Numbered from the stretch's first letter, positions 28,092 through 37,923 are shown. The stretch: 57,186 bases of DNA from an uncultured Pelagibacteraceae bacterium (GCA_902552475.1 CACDJC010000005.1:1-57186); one strand, 5' to 3'. Translations and numbers: made by a program. Notes: a model not told the origin generated them from the letters alone.

Positions 28092-29486
28092 TTACAGACT
28101 TTTTACTATTTCTTCTGTCATTTTTTTTGCATCTGCAAATAACATAAGAGTATTATCTCTGTAGAATAAATCATTATCAATACCAGCATAGCCAGGTGAT
28201 AAACTTCTTTTTACAAATAATATTGATTTGCTTTTCTCAACATCAAGAACTGGCATACCAAAAATTGGGCTTTGAGGATCAGATTTAGCCACAGGGTTGG
28301 TAACATCATTTGCTCCAATAATGTATGCTACATCACAGTTTGCAAAATCATTATTTATTTCCTCTAGTTCAAACACTTCGTCATATGGTACGTTCGCTTC
28401 TGCAAGTAATACATTCATATGACCAGGCATTCTACCAGCGACTGGATGAATTGCATAAGAAACTTTAACACCATTTTTTTTGAGAGCATCAACCATTTCT
28501 CTTAAAGCATGTTGAGCTTGTGCTACTGCCATACCGTAACCTGGCACAATAATAACTGATGATGCATTTTTCATCAAAAAAGCTGCGTCATCTGCATTTC
28601 CATTTTTAACTGGTTTTTGTTCTTTTGTTTGAGATGATGAAGCTTGATCAGTTGCGCCCCATCCTCCTAAAATTACATTAAAGAAAGATCTATTCATTCC
28701 TTTGCACATAATATAAGAAAGTATGGCTCCAGAAGATCCAACTAGCGCACCAGTTATAATTAAAGCAGTATTTTCTAAAGTAAAGCCAATGCCCGCAGCA
28801 GCCCAACCTGAGTATGAATTAAGCATAGAAATGACTACTGGCATATCTGCGCCACCAATAGGTATTATTAATAAAACTCCTGCTAAAAAGGATATTCCTA
28901 CAATTGCCCAAAACAAATTATTTGATTGGAATTTACATAAGTAAAAAATCAATACTATTACAGAAATTCCTAAAAAAAGGTTTAATAAATGTTGACCTCT
29001 AAATGTAATTGGAGCACCCGACATAATTCCCCTTAACTTTAAGAAGGCAATTATTGAACCTGAAAAAGTTATTGCACCAATGGCCGCTCCTAATGACATT
29101 TCAATTAAACTTGCAAGTTTGATATTACCAACAGTGCCCAAATCAAATGCTTCTGGTTTTAAAAAAGCAGATATTGCTACAAATACTGCTGCTAAACCCA
29201 CTAGACTGTGAAAACCTGCAACTAATTCTGGCATTGCTGTCATTGGTATCCTAAATGCTATAACTGCACCTATTGATCCCCCAACAAGCAAAAAGATCAA
29301 AACATACACAAAGCCCATTCCAAAGTTTCCTACTGATAGAAATGTTACTACGATGGCTATGATCATGCCTGCAATTCCAAAATAGTTACCCTGTCTTGAA
29401 GTCTCTGGTGATGAAAGACCTCTTAAAGCCAAAATAAATAATATTCCTGATAATAGATAAAAAGATGCTGATAAATTTGCTGACAT
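28092..29486 (-). CDS. pntB: NAD(P) transhydrogenase subunit beta
   Basis: The 464-residue protein has an N-terminal membrane domain of about nine helices (to about residue 275). It also has the C-terminal NADP-binding domain III, with VIIVPGYGMAVAQAQHALREM, HPVAGRMPGHMNVLLAEA and IIGANDVTNP. With the two alpha polypeptides it couples proton entry to NADPH production from NADH. The stop lies 28 bases from the convergent tRNA-fMet gene. Confidence 0.97.
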   Translation of the reverse strand: MSANLSASFYLLSGILFILALRGLSSPETSRQGNYFGIAGMIIAIVVTFLSVGNFGMGFVYVLIFLLVGGSIGAVIAFRIPMTAMPELVAGFHSLVGLAAVFVAISAFLKPEAFDLGTVGNIKLASLIEMSLGAAIGAITFSGSIIAFLKLRGIMSGAPITFRGQHLLNLFLGISVIVLIFYLCKFQSNNLFWAIVGISFLAGVLLIIPIGGADMPVVISMLNSYSGWAAAGIGFTLENTALIITGALVGSSGAILSYIMCKGMNRSFFNVILGGWGATDQASSSQTKEQKPVKNGNADDAAFLMKNASSVIIVPGYGMAVAQAQHALREMVDALKKNGVKVSYAIHPVAGRMPGHMNVLLAEANVPYDEVFELEEINNDFANCDVAYIIGANDVTNPVAKSDPQSPIFGMPVLDVEKSKSILFVKRSLSPGYAGIDNDLFYRDNTLMLFADAKKMTEEIVKSL

Positions 29487-29492
29487 ATTTTT

Positions 29493-29795
29493 TTATTTCT
29501 TTTTCTTTTTATACATTTGAAGCATTCTTTGGGTTACTAAAAAGCCTCCAAAAATGTTTACCGCGGCCAATATTATTGCTAAAAATCCAAAAACATTAGA
29601 TGTTTCAAATATTTCCTCACTTGAGCCTGCTAGGGCCGCAATTATTGCTCCAACTATAATTACAGATGATATTGCATTAGTTACTGACATCAAAGGAGTA
29701 TGAAGTGAAGGAGTGACGCTCCAAACAACATAATATCCAATAAATATAGATAATATAAATATGCTGAATCTAAATATAAAAGGATCTATTTCCAT
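29493..29795 (-). CDS. pntAB: NAD(P) transhydrogenase subunit alpha, part 2 (membrane)
   Basis: The 100-residue hydrophobic protein has three to four membrane helices and the conserved VTPSLHTPLMSVTNAISSVI segment. In enterobacteria this is the C-terminal part of PntA; here it is a separate gene, the three-subunit arrangement typical of Alphaproteobacteria. It sits between the other two subunits with gaps of one and six bases. Confidence 0.95.
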   Translation of the reverse strand: MEIDPFIFRFSIFILSIFIGYYVVWSVTPSLHTPLMSVTNAISSVIIVGAIIAALAGSSEEIFETSNVFGFLAIILAAVNIFGGFLVTQRMLQMYKKKKK

Positions 29796-29796
29796 G

Positions 29797-30885
29797 TTAT
29801 TTTACTAAGGTTTTATTTATAATTTCATCTTCCATATTAATATTAATTTTATTTTCTTTTTTATCATAAAGATTTAACACAAAGTTAAATAAATTTTTTG
29901 CATATAAGTTTGATGCTGATGATGGTAATTTATTTAATATTTTACTTTCTCCTATTATTATTACCCCATTTTTTTCAACTATTTCATCTACTTTTGTATA
30001 AGCTGAATTTCCTCCTTGAGAAGCTGCCAAGTCATATACAATAGATCCTGGTTCCATATTTTCTAACATTTTTTCAGTTATTATTTTTGGAGCCTTTTTG
30101 CCTGGAATCAATGCAGTACAAATAACTATGTCAATTTTTTTTAGTGTTTCTGTAATTAAATCTTCCTGTTTTTTTTTAAAATCATCAGAAGCTTCTTTTG
30201 CATATCCTCCTTCGGTTTCTAAATTTTCAGCACCATCAACAACTAAAAATTTGCCTCCAAGACTTTCTACTTGTTCTTTTGAAGCAATTCTCACGTCTGT
30301 AGCAAAAACTATAGCTCCCATTCTTTTAGCTGTAGCTATTGCCTGAAGACCCGCAACTCCGGCCCCAACAACTAAAACTTTTGCTGCAGAAATTGTTCCA
30401 GCAGCCGTCATCATCATTGGAATAGCTTTTTTAAATATTGCAAAAGAATCTATTACAGCTTTATAACCAGACAAATTTGCTTGTGATGATAAAATATCCA
30501 TTGATTGAGCCCTTGTAATTCTTGGCAAAAGTTCTAAGGAAAAAACTGAAGTATTTTTTGATTTTATTTTGTTTATTTTATCTAAATTTTGATTTGAATT
30601 AAAATTTCCAATCATAATACTATTTTCTTTTAAATATTGAAAATAAGACTCATTGGGTAAGTTTAATTGCAAAATAATATCAGCATTTTTTAAAACATCT
30701 TCTTTTTTATTATGAATTTTGCAACCTTCTTGCTTAAACTTTTCATCAGAAATTCCTAAATGTGATCCAAATTCTTTTTCAATCAAAATTTCAAAACCAT
30801 TTGAAATATATTTTTTTGCTATTTCAGGAGTAATAGAAATTCTTTTTTCTATTTCTTTATTTTCTGATACAGATCCAATTATCAT
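29797..30885 (-). CDS. pntAA: NAD(P) transhydrogenase subunit alpha, part 1
   Basis: The 362-residue soluble NAD-binding domain I resembles alanine dehydrogenase. It has KRISITPEIAKKYISNG near the start, the Rossmann loop VVGAGVAGLQAIATAKRMGA, and TALIPGKKAPKIIT. It hands hydride from NADH to the PntB-bound NADP. rpmJ lies 12 bases upstream, but the pnt genes may have their own promoter or share the upstream transcript. Confidence 0.96.
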   Translation of the reverse strand: MIIGSVSENKEIEKRISITPEIAKKYISNGFEILIEKEFGSHLGISDEKFKQEGCKIHNKKEDVLKNADIILQLNLPNESYFQYLKENSIMIGNFNSNQNLDKINKIKSKNTSVFSLELLPRITRAQSMDILSSQANLSGYKAVIDSFAIFKKAIPMMMTAAGTISAAKVLVVGAGVAGLQAIATAKRMGAIVFATDVRIASKEQVESLGGKFLVVDGAENLETEGGYAKEASDDFKKKQEDLITETLKKIDIVICTALIPGKKAPKIITEKMLENMEPGSIVYDLAASQGGNSAYTKVDEIVEKNGVIIIGESKILNKLPSSASNLYAKNLFNFVLNLYDKKENKININMEDEIINKTLVK

Positions 30886-30897
30886 AAAATAAAAAAA

Positions 30898-31023
30898 TTA
30901 TTTTTGTCTTGCTTTAAATTTTGGATTCTTTTTATTAATTATATAAACCCTGCCTCTTCTTCTAACCAACTTAGAATTGAGATCTCTTTTTTTTAAAGAT
31001 TTTAACGAACTTGCAATTTTCAT
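30898..31023 (-). CDS. rpmJ: Ribosomal protein bL36 (zinc-free form)
   Basis: A 41-codon frame encodes [18 protein letters not shown] followed by [23 protein letters not shown]. It matches the cysteine-less bL36 (YkgO type: [26 protein letters not shown]). It is easily missed because of its length. It sits between the sugar epimerase gene (one base away) and pntAA. Its lack of zinc ligands parallels bL31 in this window. Confidence 0.93.
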   Translation of the reverse strand: MKIASSLKSLKKRDLNSKLVRRRGRVYIINKKNPKFKARQK

Positions 31024-31024
31024 A

Positions 31025-31912
31025 TTATTTAAGAACTCCTTTAATAAACGAAGAAACATAATCTTTCAAACTTATTTTTCCAAATTTTTTAATAACTTTT
31101 TTATTAAATGACATATTTGTCAAAGCTGACGCATATCTTTCCCCTAATCTTGGAGGTAAATACTTAATTTTAGTATTAAATAACTTTGCAACTTTTTTTA
31201 TAGAATAAGATTGTTTATGAGAAATACTATAATATGTACACTTATTTAATCTCCATGCTTCATAACAAACTTTTACAGTATCTGATATATGTGTAAATCT
31301 TCTAGTTTGATTTCCAGGTTTCACTACAGTTAAGGATTTATTATTCTCATATTGATTTTCAAAAATTCCAATAACTGTAGCCATTTCTCCAGTTTTAATT
31401 TGTCTTGGGCCATAAACATTATAAAAATATATAACCTCATATTTTAAATTAAACCATTTTTTTAAATTCTCTAATAACTCAAGATTCTTTGATTTGGTAA
31501 AAGCATAAGGTGATAAATTTTTATCATTTCCTTTATTTCCTAAAGATGCAGATGTGGCTGAATAAATTAATTTTATTTTATTATCTAAACAAAACTTGAA
31601 AACTTCTTTACTTCCAATTGAATTTGAGTCGAAACATTCTTGAAATTTTTTAAAACTTTGAAAAATTCTTGAAAATTCTCCAAAATGAAAAATTGTAGAT
31701 ATTTTTTTTTTATTATTGAATAAAATTTTTCTAATATTTAAAGTATTTCCTTTTAAATATTTGACTCTTTTTGAAATAATATGGTTTTTTTTTGTTCCTG
31801 ATGAATAATTATCTAAACTAATAATTCTAAATTTTGTTTTTTTTAGTAAAAACTCAATAAGATTTGATCCAACAAACCCAGATCCACCAGTAACTACAAT
31901 TATATTTTTCAT
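31025..31912 (-). CDS. NAD-dependent sugar nucleotide epimerase/dehydratase
   Basis: The 295-residue short-chain dehydrogenase of the extended (GalE-like) family has the NAD motif GGSGFVGS at 9-16. The catalytic region has SATSASLG and the YxxxK motif in [11 protein letters not shown]-terminal segment of the substrate domain follows. The substrate is unknown; UDP-glucose/GlcNAc 4-epimerase is most likely. It begins only ten bases after the 3' end of the 5S gene on the same strand, so the two may share a transcript. Confidence 0.85.
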   Translation of the reverse strand: MKNIIVVTGGSGFVGSNLIEFLLKKTKFRIISLDNYSSGTKKNHIISKRVKYLKGNTLNIRKILFNNKKKISTIFHFGEFSRIFQSFKKFQECFDSNSIGSKEVFKFCLDNKIKLIYSATSASLGNKGNDKNLSPYAFTKSKNLELLENLKKWFNLKYEVIYFYNVYGPRQIKTGEMATVIGIFENQYENNKSLTVVKPGNQTRRFTHISDTVKVCYEAWRLNKCTYYSISHKQSYSIKKVAKLFNTKIKYLPPRLGERYASALTNMSFNKKVIKKFGKISLKDYVSSFIKGVLK

Positions 31913-31922
31913 CTGAGTTAAA

Positions 31923-32040
31923 AGCCTGGCAATGTCCTACTCTTCCATGTCTTAAGACAAAGTACCATCGGCGCAGAAAGGCTTGACTTCCGAGTTCGGA
32001 ATGGAATCGGGTATTACCCTTTCGCAATAATCACCAGGCA
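31923..32040 (-). rRNA. rrf: 5S ribosomal RNA, detached from 23S
   Basis: The reverse strand reads TGCCTGGTGATTATTGCGAA..., includes CCATTCCGAACTCGGAAGTC and CGCCGATGGTAC, and ends GGACATTGCCAGGCT. The two ends pair (GCCTGG/CCAGGC) as helix I of 5S rRNA. No 23S or 16S sequence lies upstream of it within the 25 kb visible to the right; surface-glycan genes fill that space. This matches the split rRNA arrangement known for SAR11. Confidence 0.97.
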
Positions 32041-32160
32041 CAGGCTTTATATATATTTTTTTAATTTTGTAAATACAATTCGTCAAATCTTATTTTATTA
32101 ATTAATTTTATTAGACCAATTTTTACTTTAAAATCATAGAATTTAATAATATTTATTCAT

Positions 32161-32952
32161 ATGAACAAAGAAAACAAAATAAGAGAAATTGCGGTTAATC
32201 ATCATCACAAATATGCTGAAAAATTTTTTAATTATTATGAACAACTAAAAAAAGATAAATACAAAAATGCCTTCACATATGGAAGATATAAGTTAGATAA
32301 CTTAATAAAAGAATTAATTCATAACGAAAAAAAAAATAGTAAATTTCTTGATGTAGGTTGTGGCACAGGGGAACATTTAAACTTAGCAAAAAAATATAAT
32401 TACGATGCTTATGGTGTAGAACCTGCAGAAGATATGATAAAATTTGCAAAAAATAGTTACCCAGAAATTAAAATAAAAAAAGGAATTTCTAATAATTTGG
32501 AATTTGAAGACAACTTTTTTGATATTGTTTTAATGGTAGAGGTTTTGAGATATTTAGATAAACAGGATATCGAAAAATCTTTAAAAGAAGCTAGAAGAGT
32601 TTTAAAACCTGGAGGAAAAATAATTGTAACACTTGTAAATAAATGGTCTTTAGATTTTTTTTTTATATTTCAGAATTTAAGAAAAATATTTAAAAAATCC
32701 TCAATTGATGAAATAAACCCTCATTGTGAATTTTATACACCTAAAAATGCTGAAAATTTATTTAGAAAAATAGGATTTGTAGAAGTAAAATCACACGGAA
32801 ACATGTTTGCCATTTTAAGAATTGCTTATAAGTTAAATAAAAGTATAGGTTATTGGCTTGCTAAAAAACTTGATAACTTTGATGATAAATTTCATTCTTA
32901 TCAATTAACCAAACCTTTTGCTGGTCATTTAATTTTGACTGCAAAAAAATGA
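32161..32952 (+). CDS. Class I SAM-dependent methyltransferase
   Basis: The 263-residue protein carries the SAM-binding motif LDVGCGTGEHL, followed by VEPAEDMIKFAK and the post-motif ARRVLKPGGKIIVTLVNKW (Methyltransf_11 type). The substrate is unknown. Its stop overlaps the next gene by four bases and the pair is first on the plus strand after the 5S gene, so a role in glycan or lipid methylation is plausible. Confidence 0.85.
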   Translation: MNKENKIREIAVNHHHKYAEKFFNYYEQLKKDKYKNAFTYGRYKLDNLIKELIHNEKKNSKFLDVGCGTGEHLNLAKKYNYDAYGVEPAEDMIKFAKNSYPEIKIKKGISNNLEFEDNFFDIVLMVEVLRYLDKQDIEKSLKEARRVLKPGGKIIVTLVNKWSLDFFFIFQNLRKIFKKSSIDEINPHCEFYTPKNAENLFRKIGFVEVKSHGNMFAILRIAYKLNKSIGYWLAKKLDNFDDKFHSYQLTKPFAGHLILTAKK

Positions 32953-33896
32953 ATAATAAACCAAATTTTATAATTTCATTAGATTGTGAAGGTAAATGGG
33001 GAACCATAGGTCTTAAAGAAATACAGAAGAATATAAATTCTGAAAATTTAAACTTTGTTTATAAAAAAATAAATAATCTTCTAATAAAATATGAAATGCC
33101 TGCTACGTTTGCATTTGTTATGGCTTTTATTTTAAGTGAAGAAGAAGCAAAAAAATTTGAATGCTTAAGTATAGAAAAAAAAAATCAAAATAATTTTTAC
33201 CTTAAAGAATTTTGGAAATCAAAAAAACAAGGTAACATTGAAGGTTGGCTCGAACCCAAAATATTTGATGAAATTATTAAAAATAATAATATAGAGATAG
33301 CCTCTCATGGGTTTACTCATTTTTTATGCGATGATCTTGCCAACAACTTAGAAGTTGAAAATGAATTTAGAAATTCATTAAAAGCATCCAGTATAAAAAA
33401 TTTAAGTTTAAAAACTTTTATATTTCCTGAAAATAAAATTGGCAATTTGCATATTTTAAAAAAATTTAATTTTATAGGTTATAGAAACGCCTATAAACTT
33501 AAATATAAAGGTAATAGTATCAATAGATTTAAAAACTTTTTGGATGAATTTAATATTTTTCAAAAACTGAGGGAAGAAAATAATAAAAATATATCTGAAT
33601 TAATAGCAATTCCTAGTGGATTTTTTTTTAATTCAAAATTTGGTTTAAGAAGTTTAGTTCCTGGATTTATTACATTTGAAAGATGGAAAAGTCTTATTAA
33701 TGATACAATTAAAAAAAATAAGACTCTTCATTTGTGGTTTCATCCCCACAATCTAATTTCTGCACCAAATTCCTTTTCTACTTTAGAAAATATAATTAAA
33801 TATGTAAATGACCTTAGAAAGCTTGGTAAAATTTCTGTTATTACTCAAGAACAATATGTTAAAGAAAAAGTTTTATTTAACTTTAAAGATAAATAG
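32949..33896 (+). CDS. Polysaccharide deacetylase-like protein
   Basis: The 315-residue protein shows the NodB fold pattern: the metal Asp in FIISLDCEGKWG, then ATFAFV, EIASHGFTHF (metal-binding SHxxxH pattern), and LWFHPHNL late in the sequence. Family members remove N- or O-acetyl groups from sugars. The metal triad (D, H, H) looks intact, so it should be active. It overlaps the methyltransferase gene upstream. Its last 24 bases overlap the convergent membrane-protein gene. Confidence 0.82.
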   Translation: MNNKPNFIISLDCEGKWGTIGLKEIQKNINSENLNFVYKKINNLLIKYEMPATFAFVMAFILSEEEAKKFECLSIEKKNQNNFYLKEFWKSKKQGNIEGWLEPKIFDEIIKNNNIEIASHGFTHFLCDDLANNLEVENEFRNSLKASSIKNLSLKTFIFPENKIGNLHILKKFNFIGYRNAYKLKYKGNSINRFKNFLDEFNIFQKLREENNKNISELIAIPSGFFFNSKFGLRSLVPGFITFERWKSLINDTIKKNKTLHLWFHPHNLISAPNSFSTLENIIKYVNDLRKLGKISVITQEQYVKEKVLFNFKDK

Positions 33897-35549
33897 ATAG
33901 CCATACTTATTTCTTTCAAAAACTAAATCATTAAAATTACCAGGTCTACAAACAAATTTAGTTGCCCAACAAACTTGCGTTTTTGGTTCAGAGGTTTGAA
34001 TAACTCTATTTAAGTTAAGGTCGAACTTATTTTTAGTTTCAAATTTTACTTTCATCAAATTTGGCCAAATATTTTTTTGATAACTATTTTCATTAATTCT
34101 GTTAAAATTTTTATTAATAAAAAAAAATATAGATAAAATAAAAATTATTAAATATTTTTTTCTATTTTCAAATGGGTAAGGATATTTATTAAAAAAATTA
34201 AAGTTATATAATGAAAAAAATATTAGAAGCATTATAAAATGATTTCCCATCCTTATTACTGGAGAATTATAAAACCAAACTAAAATACAAATTATTATTG
34301 ATAAAAGTATTGCTCTAAATTCATAAATATAATTAATTTCTTTTAATAGAAAATTTTTTCTTCCACCTAAAATTTTCAATAAAAAAATTGGTAGCAAAAA
34401 AGCAATTAAAAATTCAATAATTTCAATTAAATTTCTACCAAACCATGTAGGTATCCAATAAAAATTTTTATGATATTCTTCTAACGTTTTAATCCCAGTA
34501 TAACTTGCGAAACTTTTATTAACAAAATAAGTGTGAAATTTAAACTCGTTAATAAAACTTTCATAAAACCATGAAGGCTCAATTAAACATGTAAGTTTAC
34601 TTGGAAATATTATACAGCCAGTATAAATGTATTGTTGTATCGTCCAAAAAGAAAAAAATAAGATGGCTATAATTGAAAATTTTGAAAAAATTAATTCTTT
34701 TTTAAATTTTATTTTATAGAGACCGTAAAAAATAAGTAAAGAAATAGGAATATTGCTAATCCTTATAGTAATAGAGAAAATTAAACAAATAACAAATAAT
34801 TTAAAATATAATAATTTTTTTTCATTAAATAAAATAAATTTTAAAAAATATAAAATTGATATTATAAGTATATAATTTCCAGGAACATCTATACCATAAG
34901 AATTAACCCTACAAAATTTTACAATAAAATAAATTAAAAATACAAACGAATATAAAAATAAAATTTTATTCTCATATTTATTTTTATTATAGTTATTAAT
35001 TATTTCATTTATAAAAAAATAAGAACAAGCTATAAAAAATAAAGAATTTAAAATATAAAGGTGTCTATAATCATCTTCAAAAAAATAAAAAATTGAATGC
35101 AGATTTAACCACATTGAATTCCAACCTTGGCTTAATTGTAATGCACTCAAACCAAAAATAATTTTTTCTGAATTTAGATTTACAATATAAGGTAAATGAT
35201 AATATCCAAAATCCTCATTTGGATTATGACCATAAAACATTATTAAAGATAAAAATAGTAATGAAGTAATTATAAATATTTTTAGTTTATTAATTTTAAA
35301 TTTAAAATCTTTAAAAAACAATAAATTTAAAAAAACCCCAATGAAATGTAATATCAAATTGAAATTGTTACTAATCGAAATAAAAAAATGAAAAAAAGTG
35401 GTTAAAAAAGATAGAGAAAAAAAACTTAAGATTAGAGTGTCGTTAATAGATAAATATTTATGCTCTTGTATAAATATTTTTGATATTAGCAAGCCATAGC
35501 CATTTAATGATAATAATATCAATAAAGTAATTAATAAATATTCAAACAT
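33873..35549 (-). CDS. Large integral membrane protein, GT-C glycosyltransferase-like
   Basis: The 558-residue protein has a dozen or so predicted membrane helices. An acidic loop, GHNPNEDFGYYHLPYIVNLN (about residues 107-126), sits just after the third or so helix, as in many GT-C polyprenol-phosphate-sugar transferases. A C-terminal soluble tail contains several Cys and Trp residues. The gene upstream is a DPM1-like transferase overlapping by eight bases, which would supply the lipid-linked sugar donor. Function is inferred from topology and neighbourhood only. Confidence 0.6.
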   Translation of the reverse strand: MFEYLLITLLILLSLNGYGLLISKIFIQEHKYLSINDTLILSFFSLSFLTTFFHFFISISNNFNLILHFIGVFLNLLFFKDFKFKINKLKIFIITSLLFLSLIMFYGHNPNEDFGYYHLPYIVNLNSEKIIFGLSALQLSQGWNSMWLNLHSIFYFFEDDYRHLYILNSLFFIACSYFFINEIINNYNKNKYENKILFLYSFVFLIYFIVKFCRVNSYGIDVPGNYILIISILYFLKFILFNEKKLLYFKLFVICLIFSITIRISNIPISLLIFYGLYKIKFKKELIFSKFSIIAILFFSFWTIQQYIYTGCIIFPSKLTCLIEPSWFYESFINEFKFHTYFVNKSFASYTGIKTLEEYHKNFYWIPTWFGRNLIEIIEFLIAFLLPIFLLKILGGRKNFLLKEINYIYEFRAILLSIIICILVWFYNSPVIRMGNHFIMLLIFFSLYNFNFFNKYPYPFENRKKYLIIFILSIFFFINKNFNRINENSYQKNIWPNLMKVKFETKNKFDLNLNRVIQTSEPKTQVCWATKFVCRPGNFNDLVFERNKYGYLFIFKVK

Positions 35550-36240
35550 TGAAGAAACGATATTTTATTATTACAATTAATGCTCTAATTGCATCAAAAG
35601 CTCTAATTTTTTTTCCTTCTTTATATTCTCTTCCACTATAACTTATTGGTACTTCAATTATTTTTTCTCTCATTTTACTAAGTTTAGTTGTTACTTCTGG
35701 ACAAAAAGCAAAGTCATCTTCTTGAAGATTTAATTGTTTAAATATTTGAGTTTTGAAAACTTTATAACAAGTATGTGCATCTGTAAGTTTATTTGAATTA
35801 AAAATATTTGAAACCATTGTTAAAAGAAAATTAGCAAAAATTCTAAATTTTTCTTTTATTGTATATTTTTTTTTTACTCTACCCAAAACTCTTGATCCAT
35901 ATACTACATTTGTTTCACCATTAATTATTGGAGCTACAAGTTTTTCAAAATCTTTAGGGTCATACTCAAGATCTGCATCTTGGATAATTACAATTTCACC
36001 GGTAACATGCTTAACGGCAGATTTTATTGCAGCACCTTTTCCTTTATTTTTTTCATGAAATATAATTTTAATATTTTCATATTTATTAAATTTTTCTAAA
36101 ATATTTCTTGAACCATCTACTGAACAGTCGTCAACAACTATAATTTCTAATAGAAATTTTTTTTGATCAAGAACCAAACTAATAATTTCATTTATAGTTT
36201 TCATTTCGTTGAAAACTGGAATAATTACTGTAATTTTCAT
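35542..36240 (-). CDS. GT2 glycosyltransferase, DPM1-like polyprenyl-phosphate sugar synthase
   Basis: The 232-residue protein is a GT-A fold transferase with VIIPVFNEMKTI, EIIVVDDCSVDGS and the metal-binding DAD in IIQDADLEYDP. The overall length and pattern match the dolichyl/undecaprenyl-phosphate mannose or glucose synthases. It lacks the C-terminal membrane anchor of GtrB types. It starts an operon of two with the GT-C-like gene and probably charges undecaprenyl phosphate with one sugar. Confidence 0.85.
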   Translation of the reverse strand: MKITVIIPVFNEMKTINEIISLVLDQKKFLLEIIVVDDCSVDGSRNILEKFNKYENIKIIFHEKNKGKGAAIKSAVKHVTGEIVIIQDADLEYDPKDFEKLVAPIINGETNVVYGSRVLGRVKKKYTIKEKFRIFANFLLTMVSNIFNSNKLTDAHTCYKVFKTQIFKQLNLQEDDFAFCPEVTTKLSKMREKIIEVPISYSGREYKEGKKIRAFDAIRALIVIIKYRFFNV

Positions 36241-36325
36241 TTTTAATTATATTTATTAAATATATATAATTTTTTAAATATTAAATTTACAATAAAAAAT
36301 TGTTAGTTAATTAGTATAAATAAAC

Positions 36326-37003
36326 ATGTTAAAAAAAATTTTCAATTTTCCAATTAAAATATTTGTAAAATCAAATATTTTAAAAAAAGAAAAATTGTCT
36401 GAGAGATTTAATGAAATTTATAGAAAGAACTACTGGGGAGATTTTCAAAGTGTTTCTGGACCAGGCTCTTCGCTAAAAAATTCTAAAAACATAAGGATCG
36501 CATTAAAAAAAATTATAAAAGAATATAAAATTTCTAGCATAACTGATGCTCCATGTGGAGATTGCAATTGGATTAAAAATATATTCAAGAATAATAAAAT
36601 TAAATATCTGGGAGTAGATATTGTTGCAGAATTAATAGAAAAAAATAAAATAGAATACAAAAGTAAAAAAAATTTTAATTTTAAATTTTTAGATTTAACT
36701 AAGAATAAAATACCATCGGCTGATTTAATAATTTGTAGAGATTTATTATTTCATTTGAGTTTTAAAGATGGAAAAAAATTTTTGAGAAATTTATTTCAAT
36801 CAAAATATAAATATTTGTTAATGACAAGTCATTCAAATGGAATAGATAATAATTTCAATAATGTGAAAGATATAGAGTCGGGAGATTTCAGAAAAATTAA
36901 TATTTTTAAAAAACCATACAATTTTAATAAAAATTACGAATTATTAATTAAAGATTTTTGTGATGGTAAAGAAAAATACATGATTTTATTTAAATCAAAA
37001 TAA
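36326..37003 (+). CDS. Class I methyltransferase-like protein
   Basis: The 225-residue protein has a motif I variant DAPCGDCNWIKNI with YLGVDIVAELIEKNK after it, and PSADLIICRDLLFHLSF as motif IV. This subtype is frequent in surface-polysaccharide clusters. The substrate is unknown. It ends four bases before the stop of the convergent GT2 gene. It stands alone on the plus strand between two minus-strand blocks. Confidence 0.75.
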   Translation: MLKKIFNFPIKIFVKSNILKKEKLSERFNEIYRKNYWGDFQSVSGPGSSLKNSKNIRIALKKIIKEYKISSITDAPCGDCNWIKNIFKNNKIKYLGVDIVAELIEKNKIEYKSKKNFNFKFLDLTKNKIPSADLIICRDLLFHLSFKDGKKFLRNLFQSKYKYLLMTSHSNGIDNNFNNVKDIESGDFRKINIFKKPYNFNKNYELLIKDFCDGKEKYMILFKSK

Positions 37004-37007
37004 AAAA

Positions 37008-37883
37008 TTATTTTACACTTTCATTTACAAAAATTTTAAAACTATCTATTATTAATTTAAAATTAAATTTATTCAAATTTGATAAAATAAGTCCAAAAAA
37101 ACTTAAAAGAAATATAAAAAAAAAGTAAATATTTTTGTTTTTAAGAAATAAGAGATACATAAATTTTATTCTTAAAATCAAATTTTCTTTTTTAGACTTA
37201 TCCAATATATCATAGGAGAATGAGTTCAATGATATATAAAATTTATATTCTGGAAACTTTTTTTTAAATCTCAAACAAAAATCAACATCTTCATAATTGT
37301 GAGTAATATATTTTTCATCAAATTTTACTTTCCTAAAAATCGAAGTATCAAAACAAGTAATGCCACCAGGTAAAGAATTTATTTTTTTATAGAATATTTT
37401 ATTTTTAATAAATTTTTTATAATTTTGAAAATAATATCTATTATCTTTGAATACGCCATGATTCATTAAATTGTAAAAAAAATTATTCATTTTTTCATTT
37501 CTAAAATTTGTTAAAACGCCACATACGCCATGGGCTTTTTTGTTTGAGATTACTTTAATGATATTCTTAAAAAAATTATTTTTTAAAATAATATCATCGT
37601 CTATAAAAAAAACATATTTTGTCGTAACAAACTTTAAAGATAAATTTTTTGACTTTGTTAAACCTATTTTTTTTAAATTTTTTACTAATTTAAATTTTTT
37701 AAAGTTATATTTTTTTAATATAAGTTTAGATATATTTTCTGTTTTTTTATCTTTGTTTTGATCAACAATAATTATTTTTTTTGGAATTATGCTATTTTCT
37801 AATATATTCTTAAGACAATTTTTTATTTTATTTGGTCTATTGTAGGTGCAAATAACAACAGAAAAGTTATTTTTTAATTTCAT
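37008..37883 (-). CDS. GT2 family glycosyltransferase
   Basis: The 291-residue protein begins FSVVICTYNRPNKIKNCL and has FFIDDDIILKNNF with the DDD metal-binding motif, followed by ITHNYEDVDFCLRFKK as the acceptor-side acidic motif. A hydrophobic C-terminus probably associates with the membrane. It should add one sugar to a growing surface glycan; donor and linkage are not predictable. Confidence 0.88.
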   Translation of the reverse strand: MKLKNNFSVVICTYNRPNKIKNCLKNILENSIIPKKIIIVDQNKDKKTENISKLILKKYNFKKFKLVKNLKKIGLTKSKNLSLKFVTTKYVFFIDDDIILKNNFFKNIIKVISNKKAHGVCGVLTNFRNEKMNNFFYNLMNHGVFKDNRYYFQNYKKFIKNKIFYKKINSLPGGITCFDTSIFRKVKFDEKYITHNYEDVDFCLRFKKKFPEYKFYISLNSFSYDILDKSKKENLILRIKFMYLLFLKNKNIYFFFIFLLSFFGLILSNLNKFNFKLIIDSFKIFVNESVK

Positions 37884-37923
37884 AATTTAAAAAAAATTAA
37901 AATCATTTAATAAAATATTAATT

